Source: Prevotella sp.
Lineage (GTDB): Bacteria > Bacteroidota > Bacteroidia > Bacteroidales > Bacteroidaceae
Direction of reading: 5' to 3'
NCBI GenBank assembly: GCA_017470345.1
Contig: JAFUEP010000042.1
Span: 124,001-188,000, forward strand
Length of the DNA: 64,000 bases
The position numbers and the translations under genes are program-made. The notes under the pieces are model-generated. The model saw only the letters and a list, made by a program, of their open reading frames with translations, was not told where the DNA came from and made no database searches. This document shows positions 24,939 to 34,040 of this stretch, in pieces. Each line of letters starts with the position of its first letter. Position 1 is the stretch's first letter.

Positions 24939-26300
24939 TTACTTCAAGTTTTCTATGAGTTCGTCGGGATTGACTAAGCTTTGTTCGCCGGTCAGCATGT
25001 TCTTCAGAGTGACCTTACCCTGGGCCATCTCGTTCTCGCCTGCCAGCACCACGAAAGGAATCTGCTTTTGGTTGGCATACGACATTTGCTTCTTCATCTT
25101 CGACTGGTCGGGGTAGAGCTCTGCACGAATACCTGCCTGGCGCACACGGGCCAGGATAGGCAGCTGGTAGGACGTCTCACGGTCGCCAAAGTTAATAAAC
25201 AGCACACGACTCGTCTGCAGTGCGTCGTCAGGATAGAGATTAAGTGCTCCTAACACATCATATATGCGGTCGACACCAAAAGAAATGCCAACGCCAGAGA
25301 GTCCTGGCAGCCCAAAGATGCCCGTCAAGTTGTCATAACGGCCACCACCAGAGATACTACCCATTGGTGTGTCGAGTGCCTTCACCTCAAAAATTGCTCC
25401 TGTATAGTAACTGAGCCCACGAGCCAATGTAAGATCAAGTTCTATCTGATTACGGAGTGACAAATGTTGAAGCGTATCAAGAATAAAACGGGTCTCTTCA
25501 ACGCCTTTCTGACCTGCCTCGCTTCCGCTCAGGACCTGCGCAATAATAGCGAGTTTCTCTGAGTTGGAACCGCTGAGGTTAATAATGGGGCGCAAACTTC
25601 CAATCTGTTCTTCTGATAGTCCTTTTTCTGTCAGTTCTGCCACAACGCCGTCCTCACCGATTTTGTCGAGTTTGTCAATGGCTACGGTAATGTCGACAAT
25701 CTTATCGGAAGCTCCGATGACTTCGGCGATGCCAGTCAAGATTTTGCGGTTGTTAATCTTTATCTGTACACGCACACCCAGACGGCTGAACACCTCGTCC
25801 TCAATCTGCATGAGTTCCACTTCGTTAAGCAGAGAATCACTTCCTACGATATCCCCGTCAAATTGATAGAACTCACGATAACGCCCTTTCTGAGGGCGAT
25901 CGGCCCGCCAGACAGGCTGAACCTGATAGCGACGGAAAGGCAACTGAAGTTCCTCACGATGCATCACCACATAACGGGCGAATGGTACAGTCAAGTCATA
26001 ACGGAGGCCTTTCTCGCATAAGCGGGCAGCCAAACGCAACGAATTGCGCTCGGCCAATTCCTCATCAGTCACCTTGCTAAGATAGTCGCCACTGTTGAGC
26101 ACCTTGAAGAGCAGTTTGTCTCCCTCCTCGCCATACTTGCCCATGAGCGTTTGAAGCGTCTCCATGGCAGGTGTCTCAATCTGCTGAAATCCATAGAGTT
26201 CATAGACTTCGCGTATGGTGTTCAGAATGTAATTGCGCTTAGCCATCTCCATCGGGCCAAAGTCGCGTGTACCCTTGGGAATGCTTGGTTTATTTGCCAT
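24939..26300 (-). CDS. hisS: Histidine-tRNA ligase
   Basis: A 453-residue class II aminoacyl-tRNA synthetase. Motif 1 region KGTRDFGP is near residues 9-16. Motif 2 ([18 protein letters not shown]) and the histidine-binding block [14 protein letters not shown] are present, and the C-terminal anticodon-binding domain is complete. The first 11 bp overlap the 3' end of purA, so the two are translationally coupled. The length is normal for the family. The CE12 esterase follows 5 bp later. Confidence 0.97.
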   Translation of the reverse strand: MANKPSIPKGTRDFGPMEMAKRNYILNTIREVYELYGFQQIETPAMETLQTLMGKYGEEGDKLLFKVLNSGDYLSKVTDEELAERNSLRLAARLCEKGLRYDLTVPFARYVVMHREELQLPFRRYQVQPVWRADRPQKGRYREFYQFDGDIVGSDSLLNEVELMQIEDEVFSRLGVRVQIKINNRKILTGIAEVIGASDKIVDITVAIDKLDKIGEDGVVAELTEKGLSEEQIGSLRPIINLSGSNSEKLAIIAQVLSGSEAGQKGVEETRFILDTLQHLSLRNQIELDLTLARGLSYYTGAIFEVKALDTPMGSISGGGRYDNLTGIFGLPGLSGVGISFGVDRIYDVLGALNLYPDDALQTSRVLFINFGDRETSYQLPILARVRQAGIRAELYPDQSKMKKQMSYANQKQIPFVVLAGENEMAQGKVTLKNMLTGEQSLVNPDELIENLK

Positions 26301-27567
26301 TTCTTAGAATTGTTTGTTCGCGGTCAGGACCGATGCTGATGATGGTAATGGGTGTTTCGAGCTGTTGTTCAAGGAAGTTGATGTAGTCGCAGAAAGCCTT
26401 GGGGAACTGGTCCTCGCTGGTCAGATGCGTCATGTCGGTCTGCCAACCCGGCAGTTCTTCGTAGACGGGCTCAATGCCGTCAGTAATATCATAAGGGAAG
26501 TCGCGTGTCAATTCACCCTTAACCCGATAGGCCACACAAGCCTTGATGGTTGGGAACTGGTCGAGCACATCGCTCTTCATCATAATGAGTTGAGTGACGC
26601 CATTGATCATAATGCTGTAGCGCAATGCTACCAAATCAATCCAGCCACAACGGCGCTCACGCCCCGTGACGGCACCATACTCATGGCCGAGATCGCGGAT
26701 GCGCTGTCCTGTTGCATCGAAAAGCTCTGTAGGGAACGGGCCGGCACCAACGCGGGTGCAATAAGCCTTCATGATGCCAAAAACCTCACCAATGCGATTA
26801 GGTCCGATGCCAAGGCCCGTACATGCACCAGCACAAATGGTATTCGACGATGTGACAAAGGGGTAGGAACCAAAATCGACATCCAGCATCGTTCCCTGAG
26901 CGCCCTCGCACAGCACGCTCTTGTCTTCGCGGAGCAGACGGTTGACCTCATACTCTGAGTCAACAATTTGGAATTGGCGCAAATAGTCTATACCCTCCAT
27001 CCAACGGCGTTCTACTTCAGTGATGTCAAATTCGAAGTGGAGAGACTTCAGAATGGCTTCGTGTCGAGCCTTAGCCGCAGCATATTTTTGTTCGAAATTA
27101 TCGAGGATATCACCTACGCGCAGACCTACACGAGAGACTTTGTCCGTATATGTGGGGCCAATACCCTTGCCCGTCGTTCCTACACGGTTTTTGCCTTTCT
27201 GAGCCTCATAGGCCTGGTCAAGCACACGATGGGTAGGCATGATAAGATGAGCCTTCTTTGAGATGTGGAGACGCGACTTCAAGTCGTGTCCGCTCTGTTC
27301 AAGAGCCTGTGCCTCCTCCATGAAGAGGTCAGGGGCCAGCACTACACCATTGCCGATGATATTGATTTTGTCACCCTGGAAAATACCTGAGGGAATGGAA
27401 CGGAGCACAAACTTCTGTCCTTCGAACTCGAGCGTATGACCTGCATTAGGGCCACCCTGGAATCGGGCTACCACATCATAGCTCGGAGTCAGCACATCGA
27501 CGACCTTTCCCTTACCTTCGTCGCCCCACTGTAGCCCCAGCAGGACGTCAACCTTACCTTTGTTCAT
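26290..27567 (-). CDS. purA: Adenylosuccinate synthetase
   Basis: A 425-residue enzyme joining IMP and aspartate with GTP to form adenylosuccinate, the first committed step to AMP. The GTP loop GDEGKGK is at about 15-21 ([18 protein letters not shown]). [19 protein letters not shown] and [20 protein letters not shown] are further signatures. It follows the Fur-like gene by 13 bp and overlaps hisS by 11 bp, so it belongs to a four-gene run. The length is normal. Confidence 0.97.
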   Translation of the reverse strand: MNKGKVDVLLGLQWGDEGKGKVVDVLTPSYDVVARFQGGPNAGHTLEFEGQKFVLRSIPSGIFQGDKINIIGNGVVLAPDLFMEEAQALEQSGHDLKSRLHISKKAHLIMPTHRVLDQAYEAQKGKNRVGTTGKGIGPTYTDKVSRVGLRVGDILDNFEQKYAAAKARHEAILKSLHFEFDITEVERRWMEGIDYLRQFQIVDSEYEVNRLLREDKSVLCEGAQGTMLDVDFGSYPFVTSSNTICAGACTGLGIGPNRIGEVFGIMKAYCTRVGAGPFPTELFDATGQRIRDLGHEYGAVTGRERRCGWIDLVALRYSIMINGVTQLIMMKSDVLDQFPTIKACVAYRVKGELTRDFPYDITDGIEPVYEELPGWQTDMTHLTSEDQFPKAFCDYINFLEQQLETPITIISIGPDREQTILRNGK

Positions 27568-27580
27568 CTTCTATATATTC

Positions 27581-28075
27581 TTAGTCGTGTTTGATTTTAC
27601 TATTCTTCTGCCTTGTAATGGCGGCTTGGCACGTTGAACAGATGCCATAGATATAAAGCGAAAAGCCATCCTTACGGAATCGCTTCAGATGTAGCGACTC
27701 TATGGCACGGCTCACTTCTGTCGACTTCACCTCAGTCACTTTGCCGCAGACCGTACAAATCTGATGGCAATGACTGTCGTCTGCATAGCACGCCTCATAT
27801 TTCGTTGCCCCTTGGAATCGATGGCGAATGACCAGACGCAACTCCATGAACAGGTTCAGCGTATTGTAGAGCGTGGCACGCGAGACGGGGAACTTATATT
27901 CTTCTGTCAGTTTCTCACCAAGCTCATCGACCGTGAAATGACCTTCAATGCTGTAGACAGCACGCAAAATCGCATAGCGCTCAGGCGTCTTGCGATGATT
28001 GTTCATCTCCAAGTAACCATCCAGAATGCGCTCAACGGCTTGGCGCACACTGGCTTTCTTTTCATTTGTCTTCAT
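27581..28075 (-). CDS. Fur-family metalloregulator (Fur/PerR/Zur type)
   Basis: A 164-residue regulator. The N-terminal winged helix (about 10-90) includes RATLYNTLNLFMELRLVIRH. The metal-binding part has HCHQICTVCGK with CxxC at 107/110 and a second pair CSTC at 147/150, forming the structural zinc site. Fur, PerR and Zur cannot be separated by eye here. The ATG at 28075 is preferred to an upstream start because a -7 box lies at 28086-28093; this leaves a leader of only ~4 nt. It heads a run with purA, hisS and the CE12 esterase. Confidence 0.88.
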   Translation of the reverse strand: MKTNEKKASVRQAVERILDGYLEMNNHRKTPERYAILRAVYSIEGHFTVDELGEKLTEEYKFPVSRATLYNTLNLFMELRLVIRHRFQGATKYEACYADDSHCHQICTVCGKVTEVKSTEVSRAIESLHLKRFRKDGFSLYIYGICSTCQAAITRQKNSKIKHD

Positions 28076-28085
28076 AAACCGAGCG

Positions 28086-28093
28086 CAAAGATA
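28086..28093 (-). promoter_or_regulatory. Promoter -7 box of the fur-purA-hisS run
   Basis: TATCTTTG on the minus strand, 10 bp before the ATG at 28075. It predicts an almost leaderless transcript. Confidence 0.65.
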
Positions 28094-28141
28094 CTCATTT
28101 TTCCGCAAACTCGGTGTCTCTTTATCTATAAAAAGTCTAAA

Positions 28142-28167
28142 AAGGGACGGAAAACCTTCCGTCCCTT
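28142..28167 (-). terminator. Terminator of the nqr operon
   Basis: AAGGGACGGAA and TTCCGTCCCTT form a perfect 11-bp stem with a 4-base loop, 5 bp past the nqrF stop. A T-rich tail follows on the minus strand. Confidence 0.88.
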
Positions 28168-28171
28168 CTTC

Positions 28172-29437
28172 TTAACCGCCAAAGTTGTCGTACATGATTG
28201 ACTCGGGATCGACGCCAAGCGAGTCGAGCATCGAGACGACAGCTGCCGACATCGGGCCAGGTCCGCACATATAGTACTCGACATCCTCTGGGGCCTCGTG
28301 ATCCTTCAAGTAGGTGTTGAGCATCACTTGATGAACGAAGCCCGGTGTGTACTTCACACCTGCAGCATCAGCCGCTGGATCAGGCCGATCAAGGGCCAAA
28401 TGGAAGTGGAAGTTGGGGAATTCCTTCTCCAGACCGAGGAAGTCGTCGAGATAGAACACCTCGTTGAGCGCACGTGCTCCATAGAAGTAGTGCATCTCTC
28501 GGTCTGTCGTATGAAGTGTCTTTGTCATGTGCATAATCTGAGCACGGAGCGGAGCCATACCGGCACCGCCGCCTACCCATATCATCTCCTTCTTCGAATC
28601 GAAGTGGGGATGGAAGTCGCCGAAGGGTCCGCTCATAATGACCTTGTCGCCTGGCTTCAGCGAGAAGATGTATGACGAAGCGATACCAGGATTCACCTCC
28701 ATGAAACCACTTCTATCAGGTTTGAAAGGCGGTGTGGCAATACGCACGGTGAGCATGAACACGTCGCCCTCAGCAGGATAGTTGGCCATCGAGTAGGCGC
28801 GAATCGTAGGCTCTGGGTTCTTACACTTCAGGTCGAACATCTTAAACTTCTCCCACGATGGCACGTATTCAGCACCGATGAGCTCACGATCGTAGTCGTT
28901 ATAGTCGATGCAATCGAAAGCAGGAATCTTGATCTGAGCATAAGAGCCGGGGATAAAGTCCATGTGGGCTCCTGCAGGGAGCTGCACCTTAAACTCCTTG
29001 ATAAACGTTGCCACGTTCTTGTTCGAGATAACCGTGCACTCATACTCCTTCACGCCAAGAATGGATTCGGGCACATGAATCTTCAGATCGCCCTTCACCT
29101 TGCATTGGCAACCCAGACGCCAGTGGTCCTTTATCTCCTTGCGGGTGAAGTGAGGCTTCTCTGAGTCGAGGATCTCTCCCCCACCCTCCAGGACTTGAAC
29201 CTTGCATTGTCCGCATGAAGCCTTTCCGCCACAGGCCGAAGGCAGGAAGATGCCATTCTCGTTGAGCGTCGTCATCAGGCTTGAGCCCTGTCCGACGCTG
29301 ATGGTACGGTCACCATTGATTTCTATGTTCACATTGCCCGATGGCGAGAGATATTTTTTGGCCACGAGCAGGATGACGACAATGGCAATGATTGTCACCA
29401 GAAACACCAGGATGCTGTATAATATAAACTGTCCCAT
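28172..29437 (-). CDS. nqrF: Na+-translocating NADH:quinone reductase subunit F
   Basis: A 421-residue electron-entry subunit. After one N-terminal membrane helix (about 4-26) comes a plant-type [2Fe-2S] ferredoxin domain with cysteines in CGGKASCGQC and GCQC. An FAD domain (RAYSMANYP) and an NADH-binding domain (WVGGGAGMAPLRA) follow, and the C-terminal block ends SIMYDNFGG. It oxidises NADH and passes electrons through FAD and the iron-sulfur centre. It is the last gene of the operon, 9 bp after nqrE and before a strong terminator. Confidence 0.97.
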   Translation of the reverse strand: MGQFILYSILVFLVTIIAIVVILLVAKKYLSPSGNVNIEINGDRTISVGQGSSLMTTLNENGIFLPSACGGKASCGQCKVQVLEGGGEILDSEKPHFTRKEIKDHWRLGCQCKVKGDLKIHVPESILGVKEYECTVISNKNVATFIKEFKVQLPAGAHMDFIPGSYAQIKIPAFDCIDYNDYDRELIGAEYVPSWEKFKMFDLKCKNPEPTIRAYSMANYPAEGDVFMLTVRIATPPFKPDRSGFMEVNPGIASSYIFSLKPGDKVIMSGPFGDFHPHFDSKKEMIWVGGGAGMAPLRAQIMHMTKTLHTTDREMHYFYGARALNEVFYLDDFLGLEKEFPNFHFHLALDRPDPAADAAGVKYTPGFVHQVMLNTYLKDHEAPEDVEYYMCGPGPMSAAVVSMLDSLGVDPESIMYDNFGG

Positions 29438-29446
29438 AAGCGTCGA

Positions 29447-30073
29447 TTAGATATTAAGTCCTGAGAAACACATCATGGCCATAGCCATCAGTCCGACGGT
29501 GATAAACGTAATGCCGAGTCCCTGAAGAGGCTTTGGCACATCACTGAACTGCATCTTCTCGCGGATAGCGCCTAACGAAACGATCGCCAACGTCCATCCA
29601 AGACCAGAGCCGACGCCGTAGACAATAGCATCCCATACGGAGGTGATTGACTGCGTGTTTGTGGGGTCGAGCAGGATACGCTGTTGCATGAACAGCGAAG
29701 CGCCCATAATGGCACAATTGACAGCGATCAGCGGCAGGAAGATGCCCAATGCAGCATAGAGTGAAGGAGAATACTTCTCAACCACCATCTCAACGAGCTG
29801 CACAATACCGGCAATGACACCAATGAAGAGAATGAACGACAGATAGCTCAGGTCGATGCCCTCAACAAGACAGTCGGGACCTAAGACCTTGGTCTGCAAC
29901 AGATAGTTCACAGGGACGGTCACCGTCAGCACGAACGTGACAGCCATACCAAGGCCCAGCGACGTCTTCACAGTCTTCGACACTGCCAGGTAGCTGCACA
30001 TGCCGAGGAAGAACGCAAATATCATGTTGTCGACAAAAATCGACCGGAAGAATAGACTTATTGCATGTTCCAT
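29447..30073 (-). CDS. nqrE: Na+-translocating NADH:quinone reductase subunit E
   Basis: A 208-residue integral membrane subunit with six predicted helices (for example [20 protein letters not shown] and [13 protein letters not shown]). NqrE and NqrD are homologous and inverted in the membrane; each contributes conserved cysteines to a shared iron site. It lies 3 bp after nqrD and 9 bp before nqrF. The length is normal for the family. Confidence 0.96.
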   Translation of the reverse strand: MEHAISLFFRSIFVDNMIFAFFLGMCSYLAVSKTVKTSLGLGMAVTFVLTVTVPVNYLLQTKVLGPDCLVEGIDLSYLSFILFIGVIAGIVQLVEMVVEKYSPSLYAALGIFLPLIAVNCAIMGASLFMQQRILLDPTNTQSITSVWDAIVYGVGSGLGWTLAIVSLGAIREKMQFSDVPKPLQGLGITFITVGLMAMAMMCFSGLNI

Positions 30074-30076
30074 AAC

Positions 30077-30700
30077 TTACTTCTCCTTATAAAAATATGC
30101 ACGATGAATCCAAATCACGATACCCACAAGGATAAGCGCCATGGCAGGCATCGTCATCATGCCGTTGTTGATATAACCCCAGTCGTAGCAGGCGTCAGGT
30201 ATAATCTGGAAGCCCAGCAGCGTACCGCGGCCGAAGAACTCACGTACGGCTCCGACGATGACCAGAATCATGGCGTAGCCCAGACCATTACCAATGCCGT
30301 CGAGGAACGAAGGCCAAGGCTTGTTCTGCATGGCGAATGCCTCCAAGCGTCCCATCAGGATGCAGTTGGTGATAATAAGTCCGACATAGACGGACAGTTG
30401 GACGCTGACGTCGTAGACATATGCTTTGAGCACTTGGCTCACGATGGTCACCAATGCAGCGACCACCACCAGCTGCACGACAATGCGGATACGATTAGGA
30501 ATGGTGTTGCGCAAAATCGAGATGATCACATTCGAGAATGCCGTAATCACCGTCACGGCGAGGCCCATCACGATGGCGGGCTTCAGCTGCGACGTCACGG
30601 CCAGCGCCGAGCAAATGCCCAGCACCTGAACGAGTATCGGGTGGTCGAGGTTTAACGGATTGGTCAGAGCCTCTTTGTTTTGTTTATTGAATAATGCCAT
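30077..30700 (-). CDS. nqrD: Na+-translocating NADH:quinone reductase subunit D
   Basis: A 207-residue membrane subunit starting MALFNKQNKEAL, with the helices PILVQVLGICSALAVTSQLK and GLIITNCILMGRLEAFAM, where a conserved Cys sits in the iron-site region. It pairs with NqrE. The gap to nqrC upstream is 44 bp, the largest in the operon. The length is normal for the family. Confidence 0.96.
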   Translation of the reverse strand: MALFNKQNKEALTNPLNLDHPILVQVLGICSALAVTSQLKPAIVMGLAVTVITAFSNVIISILRNTIPNRIRIVVQLVVVAALVTIVSQVLKAYVYDVSVQLSVYVGLIITNCILMGRLEAFAMQNKPWPSFLDGIGNGLGYAMILVIVGAVREFFGRGTLLGFQIIPDACYDWGYINNGMMTMPAMALILVGIVIWIHRAYFYKEK

Positions 30701-30744
30701 AATAGTAACTTACGATTTTCAGATTTACGATTTACTATTGATTC

Positions 30745-31452
30745 TTATTCTGCTGTTGCAACGGAGTCTTTGCAGCAGCCACTGACGGAATCCGTCTGAC
30801 AGCATTTCCCATCAGAAGCCTTGCAGCATGCCTGCACTTCCTGCATCAGCGGCTTCAGCCCCTCGTGAAGCATATCGTTCACGCCATTGGATGTAAGTGT
30901 AGCACCTGTCACGCAGTCCACCTGAGTGGCTGGATCATCGACCTTCTTGAGCACCGACAGAGCCACACGGCTGTAGTCACTACCCTGAAACACTTTCTTG
31001 CCGATGAACTTCTCCTGCCATGCCTGTGAGTCTTTAATCTCGGCTCCTAGACCAGCGGTCTCGCTCTCGTGGTTGAAGTAGGCGCCATAGACCGTCGGGC
31101 CGTCCTGATCGTGAATGGCCACATAACCGCTGATGCCACCCCAGAGGCCCATGCCCTTCAAAGCAAAGACGCAAACCTCCTCACCGTCGACATTGCAGAG
31201 ATAGACCTTCTGGCCGTTCTCGTCCTTCTCTTCCTTCACCACTTCTGCATATCTGGCTTCGGCTTCAGCACCATCCAGATTGCGGATGTTGAGGGAGTAG
31301 AGGATCTGCTTCTTCACGTCGAGGGCCACATTGGCATCCTGCATGGGTTTCAGGATCTGGAAGATGAAAGCCAGCAGGAAGGCCACGATGACCACCAGCA
31401 CCGTACTATATATAAATATGTACGTATTGGAATTAGTATTCAGCTTACTCAT
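30745..31452 (-). CDS. nqrC: Na+-translocating NADH:quinone reductase subunit C
   Basis: A 235-residue subunit with one N-terminal membrane helix (about 11-32) and a periplasmic FMN-binding domain. FMN is attached to the second Thr of the motif CVTGATLTSNG. The last ~30 residues are Cys-rich (CCKASDGKCC, SGCCKDS), an extension that is not part of the catalytic fold. Its start overlaps nqrB by 4 bp. The family call is certain; the role of the Cys-rich tail is unknown. Confidence 0.96.
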   Translation of the reverse strand: MSKLNTNSNTYIFIYSTVLVVIVAFLLAFIFQILKPMQDANVALDVKKQILYSLNIRNLDGAEAEARYAEVVKEEKDENGQKVYLCNVDGEEVCVFALKGMGLWGGISGYVAIHDQDGPTVYGAYFNHESETAGLGAEIKDSQAWQEKFIGKKVFQGSDYSRVALSVLKKVDDPATQVDCVTGATLTSNGVNDMLHEGLKPLMQEVQACCKASDGKCCQTDSVSGCCKDSVATAE

Positions 31453-32609
31453 TTTATACCTCCTCTCTTCATACGTTTTGAGATATTACGCTCCACAACG
31501 AAATGATCGATGGTCGGAGCAAACATGTTCATCAGCAGGATGGCCAGCATCATGCCCTCAGGATAGCCTGGGTTCATCACGCGGATAATGACGGCCATGG
31601 CGCCAATGATGAAGCCATAGAACCACTTACCAGTCTCTGTTCGGCATGAGGTCACAGGGTCGGTGGCCATGAAGACGGCACCAAAGGCGAATCCTCCCAG
31701 CACCAAATGCTCATACCAGGGTATCACGGACTGGCCCGTCATCTGGAACACATAGGCCATCAGCGAACCGCCGACGAAAACGCTCAGCATCGTCTTCCAC
31801 GAGGCAATGCGAGTGACGAGCAGGATCAGGGCGCCAATAGCTATGCAGATGACGCTCGTCTCTCCGATACTGCCTGGGATGAAGCCCGTAATCATGTCGT
31901 TGAGCGATGCCGTCACCTCGACATTCTGTCCAATCTGGCCAAGCGGAGTGGCCTGCGTGAAGCCGTCAGGCAGATTGTTGCCCAGGCCAAAGATCGTGTC
32001 CTGAGCCACCCACACTTGGTCGCCGCTCATCTTTGTGGGATAAGCAAAGAAGAGGAATGCGCGGCAGATGAGGGCCGGATTGAAGATGTTCATGCCCGTT
32101 CCGCCAAAGATCTCCTTGCCGATGATGACAGCAAAGGCTACGGCGATGGCCAGGATCCACAGGGGACAGCCCACAGGAATGATCATCGGGATGAGCATGC
32201 CGCTGACGAGGAAGCCCTCCTGAATCTCCTCGCCTTTCCACTGTGCCCATGCAAACTCAATGCCGAGGCCCACGATATAGCTGACCAGAATCTTCGGCAG
32301 GACAGCCAGGAAGCCATAGAAGAAAATTTCGAGGAACGAGGCCGTAGCCAGCGTGCCGGCAGCGGCATAGTTCTGATATCCGACGTTATACATACCAAAC
32401 AGCAGGGCGGGAATCAAGGCGATGACCACGAAGCTCATGATGCGCTTCGAGTCGATGGCATCGTGGATGTTGACACCCGTCTTAGCCGTTGTGTTTGGCA
32501 CGTAGAGGAACGTCTCGAAGCCATCGAAGAGCGATCGGAAGGCATGCAGCTTGCCGTCGGGTTCGAAGTTCGGCTTAATCTTATTGAGGTAATTTCTTAG
32601 TGCACTCAT
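31449..32609 (-). CDS. nqrB: Na+-translocating NADH:quinone reductase subunit B
   Basis: A 386-residue membrane subunit with about ten helices that carries the Na+ path, riboflavin and a covalently bound FMN. The likely flavin Thr lies in DGFTQATPLGQIG, which aligns with the SGAT-type site of other NqrB proteins. Starts MSALRNYLNKIKPNFEPDGK. It lies 5 bp after nqrA and overlaps nqrC by 4 bp. Confidence 0.96.
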   Translation of the reverse strand: MSALRNYLNKIKPNFEPDGKLHAFRSLFDGFETFLYVPNTTAKTGVNIHDAIDSKRIMSFVVIALIPALLFGMYNVGYQNYAAAGTLATASFLEIFFYGFLAVLPKILVSYIVGLGIEFAWAQWKGEEIQEGFLVSGMLIPMIIPVGCPLWILAIAVAFAVIIGKEIFGGTGMNIFNPALICRAFLFFAYPTKMSGDQVWVAQDTIFGLGNNLPDGFTQATPLGQIGQNVEVTASLNDMITGFIPGSIGETSVICIAIGALILLVTRIASWKTMLSVFVGGSLMAYVFQMTGQSVIPWYEHLVLGGFAFGAVFMATDPVTSCRTETGKWFYGFIIGAMAVIIRVMNPGYPEGMMLAILLMNMFAPTIDHFVVERNISKRMKRGGIK

Positions 32610-32614
32610 AACGT

Positions 32615-33955
32615 TTAAGCATTTTCTTTTCTAAGATTGTTAAGACCCTGACGGACAATTCGTTGCAGCTCAAGCTTCGACGAATCCACGAACTCGGCCA
32701 GAGCGAAGTCCTCAGGGCTGACCTCGTAGATGCCGAGCTGCTCCATGCGGTCGATATCGCCAGCGATGATGGCCTTGATGAGATACTCGCCGTAGATGTC
32801 CATAGGCAGCACGCGATCATACTCGCCACTCATGATAATGTGGCGCTCGCCACCCTTCACACGAGCGTCGAGCGCATACTTCTTGCGGCCAAAGAGCCAC
32901 GAGAAATAGCTGCGGCTGGTGGAGAACTGATTCAGTCGTGGCATGATCCAGCCAGCAAACTCGTCAGCGTCGTCACCTTCAGGAATGACGGTGACCTCTG
33001 ACGAATGGGCTCCAAGATAGCCATCCTTCGTCGTGGGGCGGCCTGTCAGCACGTTGCCGTTAATAATACGCGTATGACGAGTCTCGTCAATGCTGTTGGC
33101 GAGCAACGTCTGAAGCTCCTGTCCGACAAGCATTTCCACATGGGCGGGCTGCTTCACCTCGCTGCCGCAGAAGGCGACAAGACGGCGCAGGTCGACACGG
33201 CCCGTATTGAAAAGACGTCCGAAGAAAAGCACAGCCGTCGGCTCCACCGTCCAGACCACCTCGCCCTTGTTGACTGGGTCGATATGGTTCACCTGAACGC
33301 CCACGTTGCCTGCAGGGCAGGGGCCGTCGAAAACGGTCGTCTCAACGTCTTTCATATCTGTCAGTGCCGAGCCCACGCCCACGCCAAGATGGGTCATGGC
33401 GATGCGCGACAAGGCCGTCAGACCTGTCTGGAAATCATTCTCCTGACCCTTCACTTCGTATTCGAAGTCGCAAGCCAGAGGCTTGTCTCTCAGAGCCGAG
33501 ACGAAAATGGCCTTAGGCATCACCGTCGGATTGGTCGAGACGGCATAGGGCAACTGGTCGATGTAGCCAAAGAGGCCTGCCTCGAGGAGTGCATCGATGA
33601 CGCCCTTGGCGTCGAGCTTGCTGACATCCCGTTTGCCGTAATCCACATAGCTCTGCTCCTTGTCGGCTTCCACCTTGACGCAGAGCACCTTTCTCCGCTC
33701 GCCCCGCTCCACAGCAGTAACGACACCACTGACAGGTGAGGCGAACTTCACTTCCGGATACACCTTATTTATAAATAGTGCATCCCCAGCCTTGACATGA
33801 TCACCTTCGCGGACGACGACCTTGGGCGTCACGCCCTCGAAGTCGTCAGGCACAAGGGCAAATCTGCCATTGGGAGACAGCACAATCCTGCTCTCAGCGG
33901 CCTTACCCTGAAGCTGAATGTCTAAGCCTTTGCGTAGCTTAATTACATTTGCCAT
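32615..33955 (-). CDS. nqrA: Na+-translocating NADH:quinone reductase subunit A
   Basis: A 446-residue peripheral subunit that stabilises the quinone-binding region. Starts MANVIKLRKGLDIQLQGKA and shows the family blocks FALVPDDFEGVTPKVVVREG and GPCPAGNVGVQVNHIDPV. It is the first gene of nqrABCDEF, with a promoter at 33994-34001, divergent from tamB. The complex couples NADH oxidation to Na+ export in the inner membrane. Confidence 0.96.
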   Translation of the reverse strand: MANVIKLRKGLDIQLQGKAAESRIVLSPNGRFALVPDDFEGVTPKVVVREGDHVKAGDALFINKVYPEVKFASPVSGVVTAVERGERRKVLCVKVEADKEQSYVDYGKRDVSKLDAKGVIDALLEAGLFGYIDQLPYAVSTNPTVMPKAIFVSALRDKPLACDFEYEVKGQENDFQTGLTALSRIAMTHLGVGVGSALTDMKDVETTVFDGPCPAGNVGVQVNHIDPVNKGEVVWTVEPTAVLFFGRLFNTGRVDLRRLVAFCGSEVKQPAHVEMLVGQELQTLLANSIDETRHTRIINGNVLTGRPTTKDGYLGAHSSEVTVIPEGDDADEFAGWIMPRLNQFSTSRSYFSWLFGRKKYALDARVKGGERHIIMSGEYDRVLPMDIYGEYLIKAIIAGDIDRMEQLGIYEVSPEDFALAEFVDSSKLELQRIVRQGLNNLRKENA

Positions 33956-33993
33956 AAATATTTAAATCTATAGATTTGTTCGTCTTGCGCATG

Positions 33994-34001
33994 CAAAATT
34001 A
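33994..34001 (-). promoter_or_regulatory. nqr operon promoter -7 box
   Basis: TAATTTTG on the minus strand, 39 bp before the nqrA ATG and divergent from tamB. Confidence 0.65.
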
Positions 34002-34040
34002 GTAAAAAAAAGGTAACTATCGAAGAAAATAGCAACAAAA

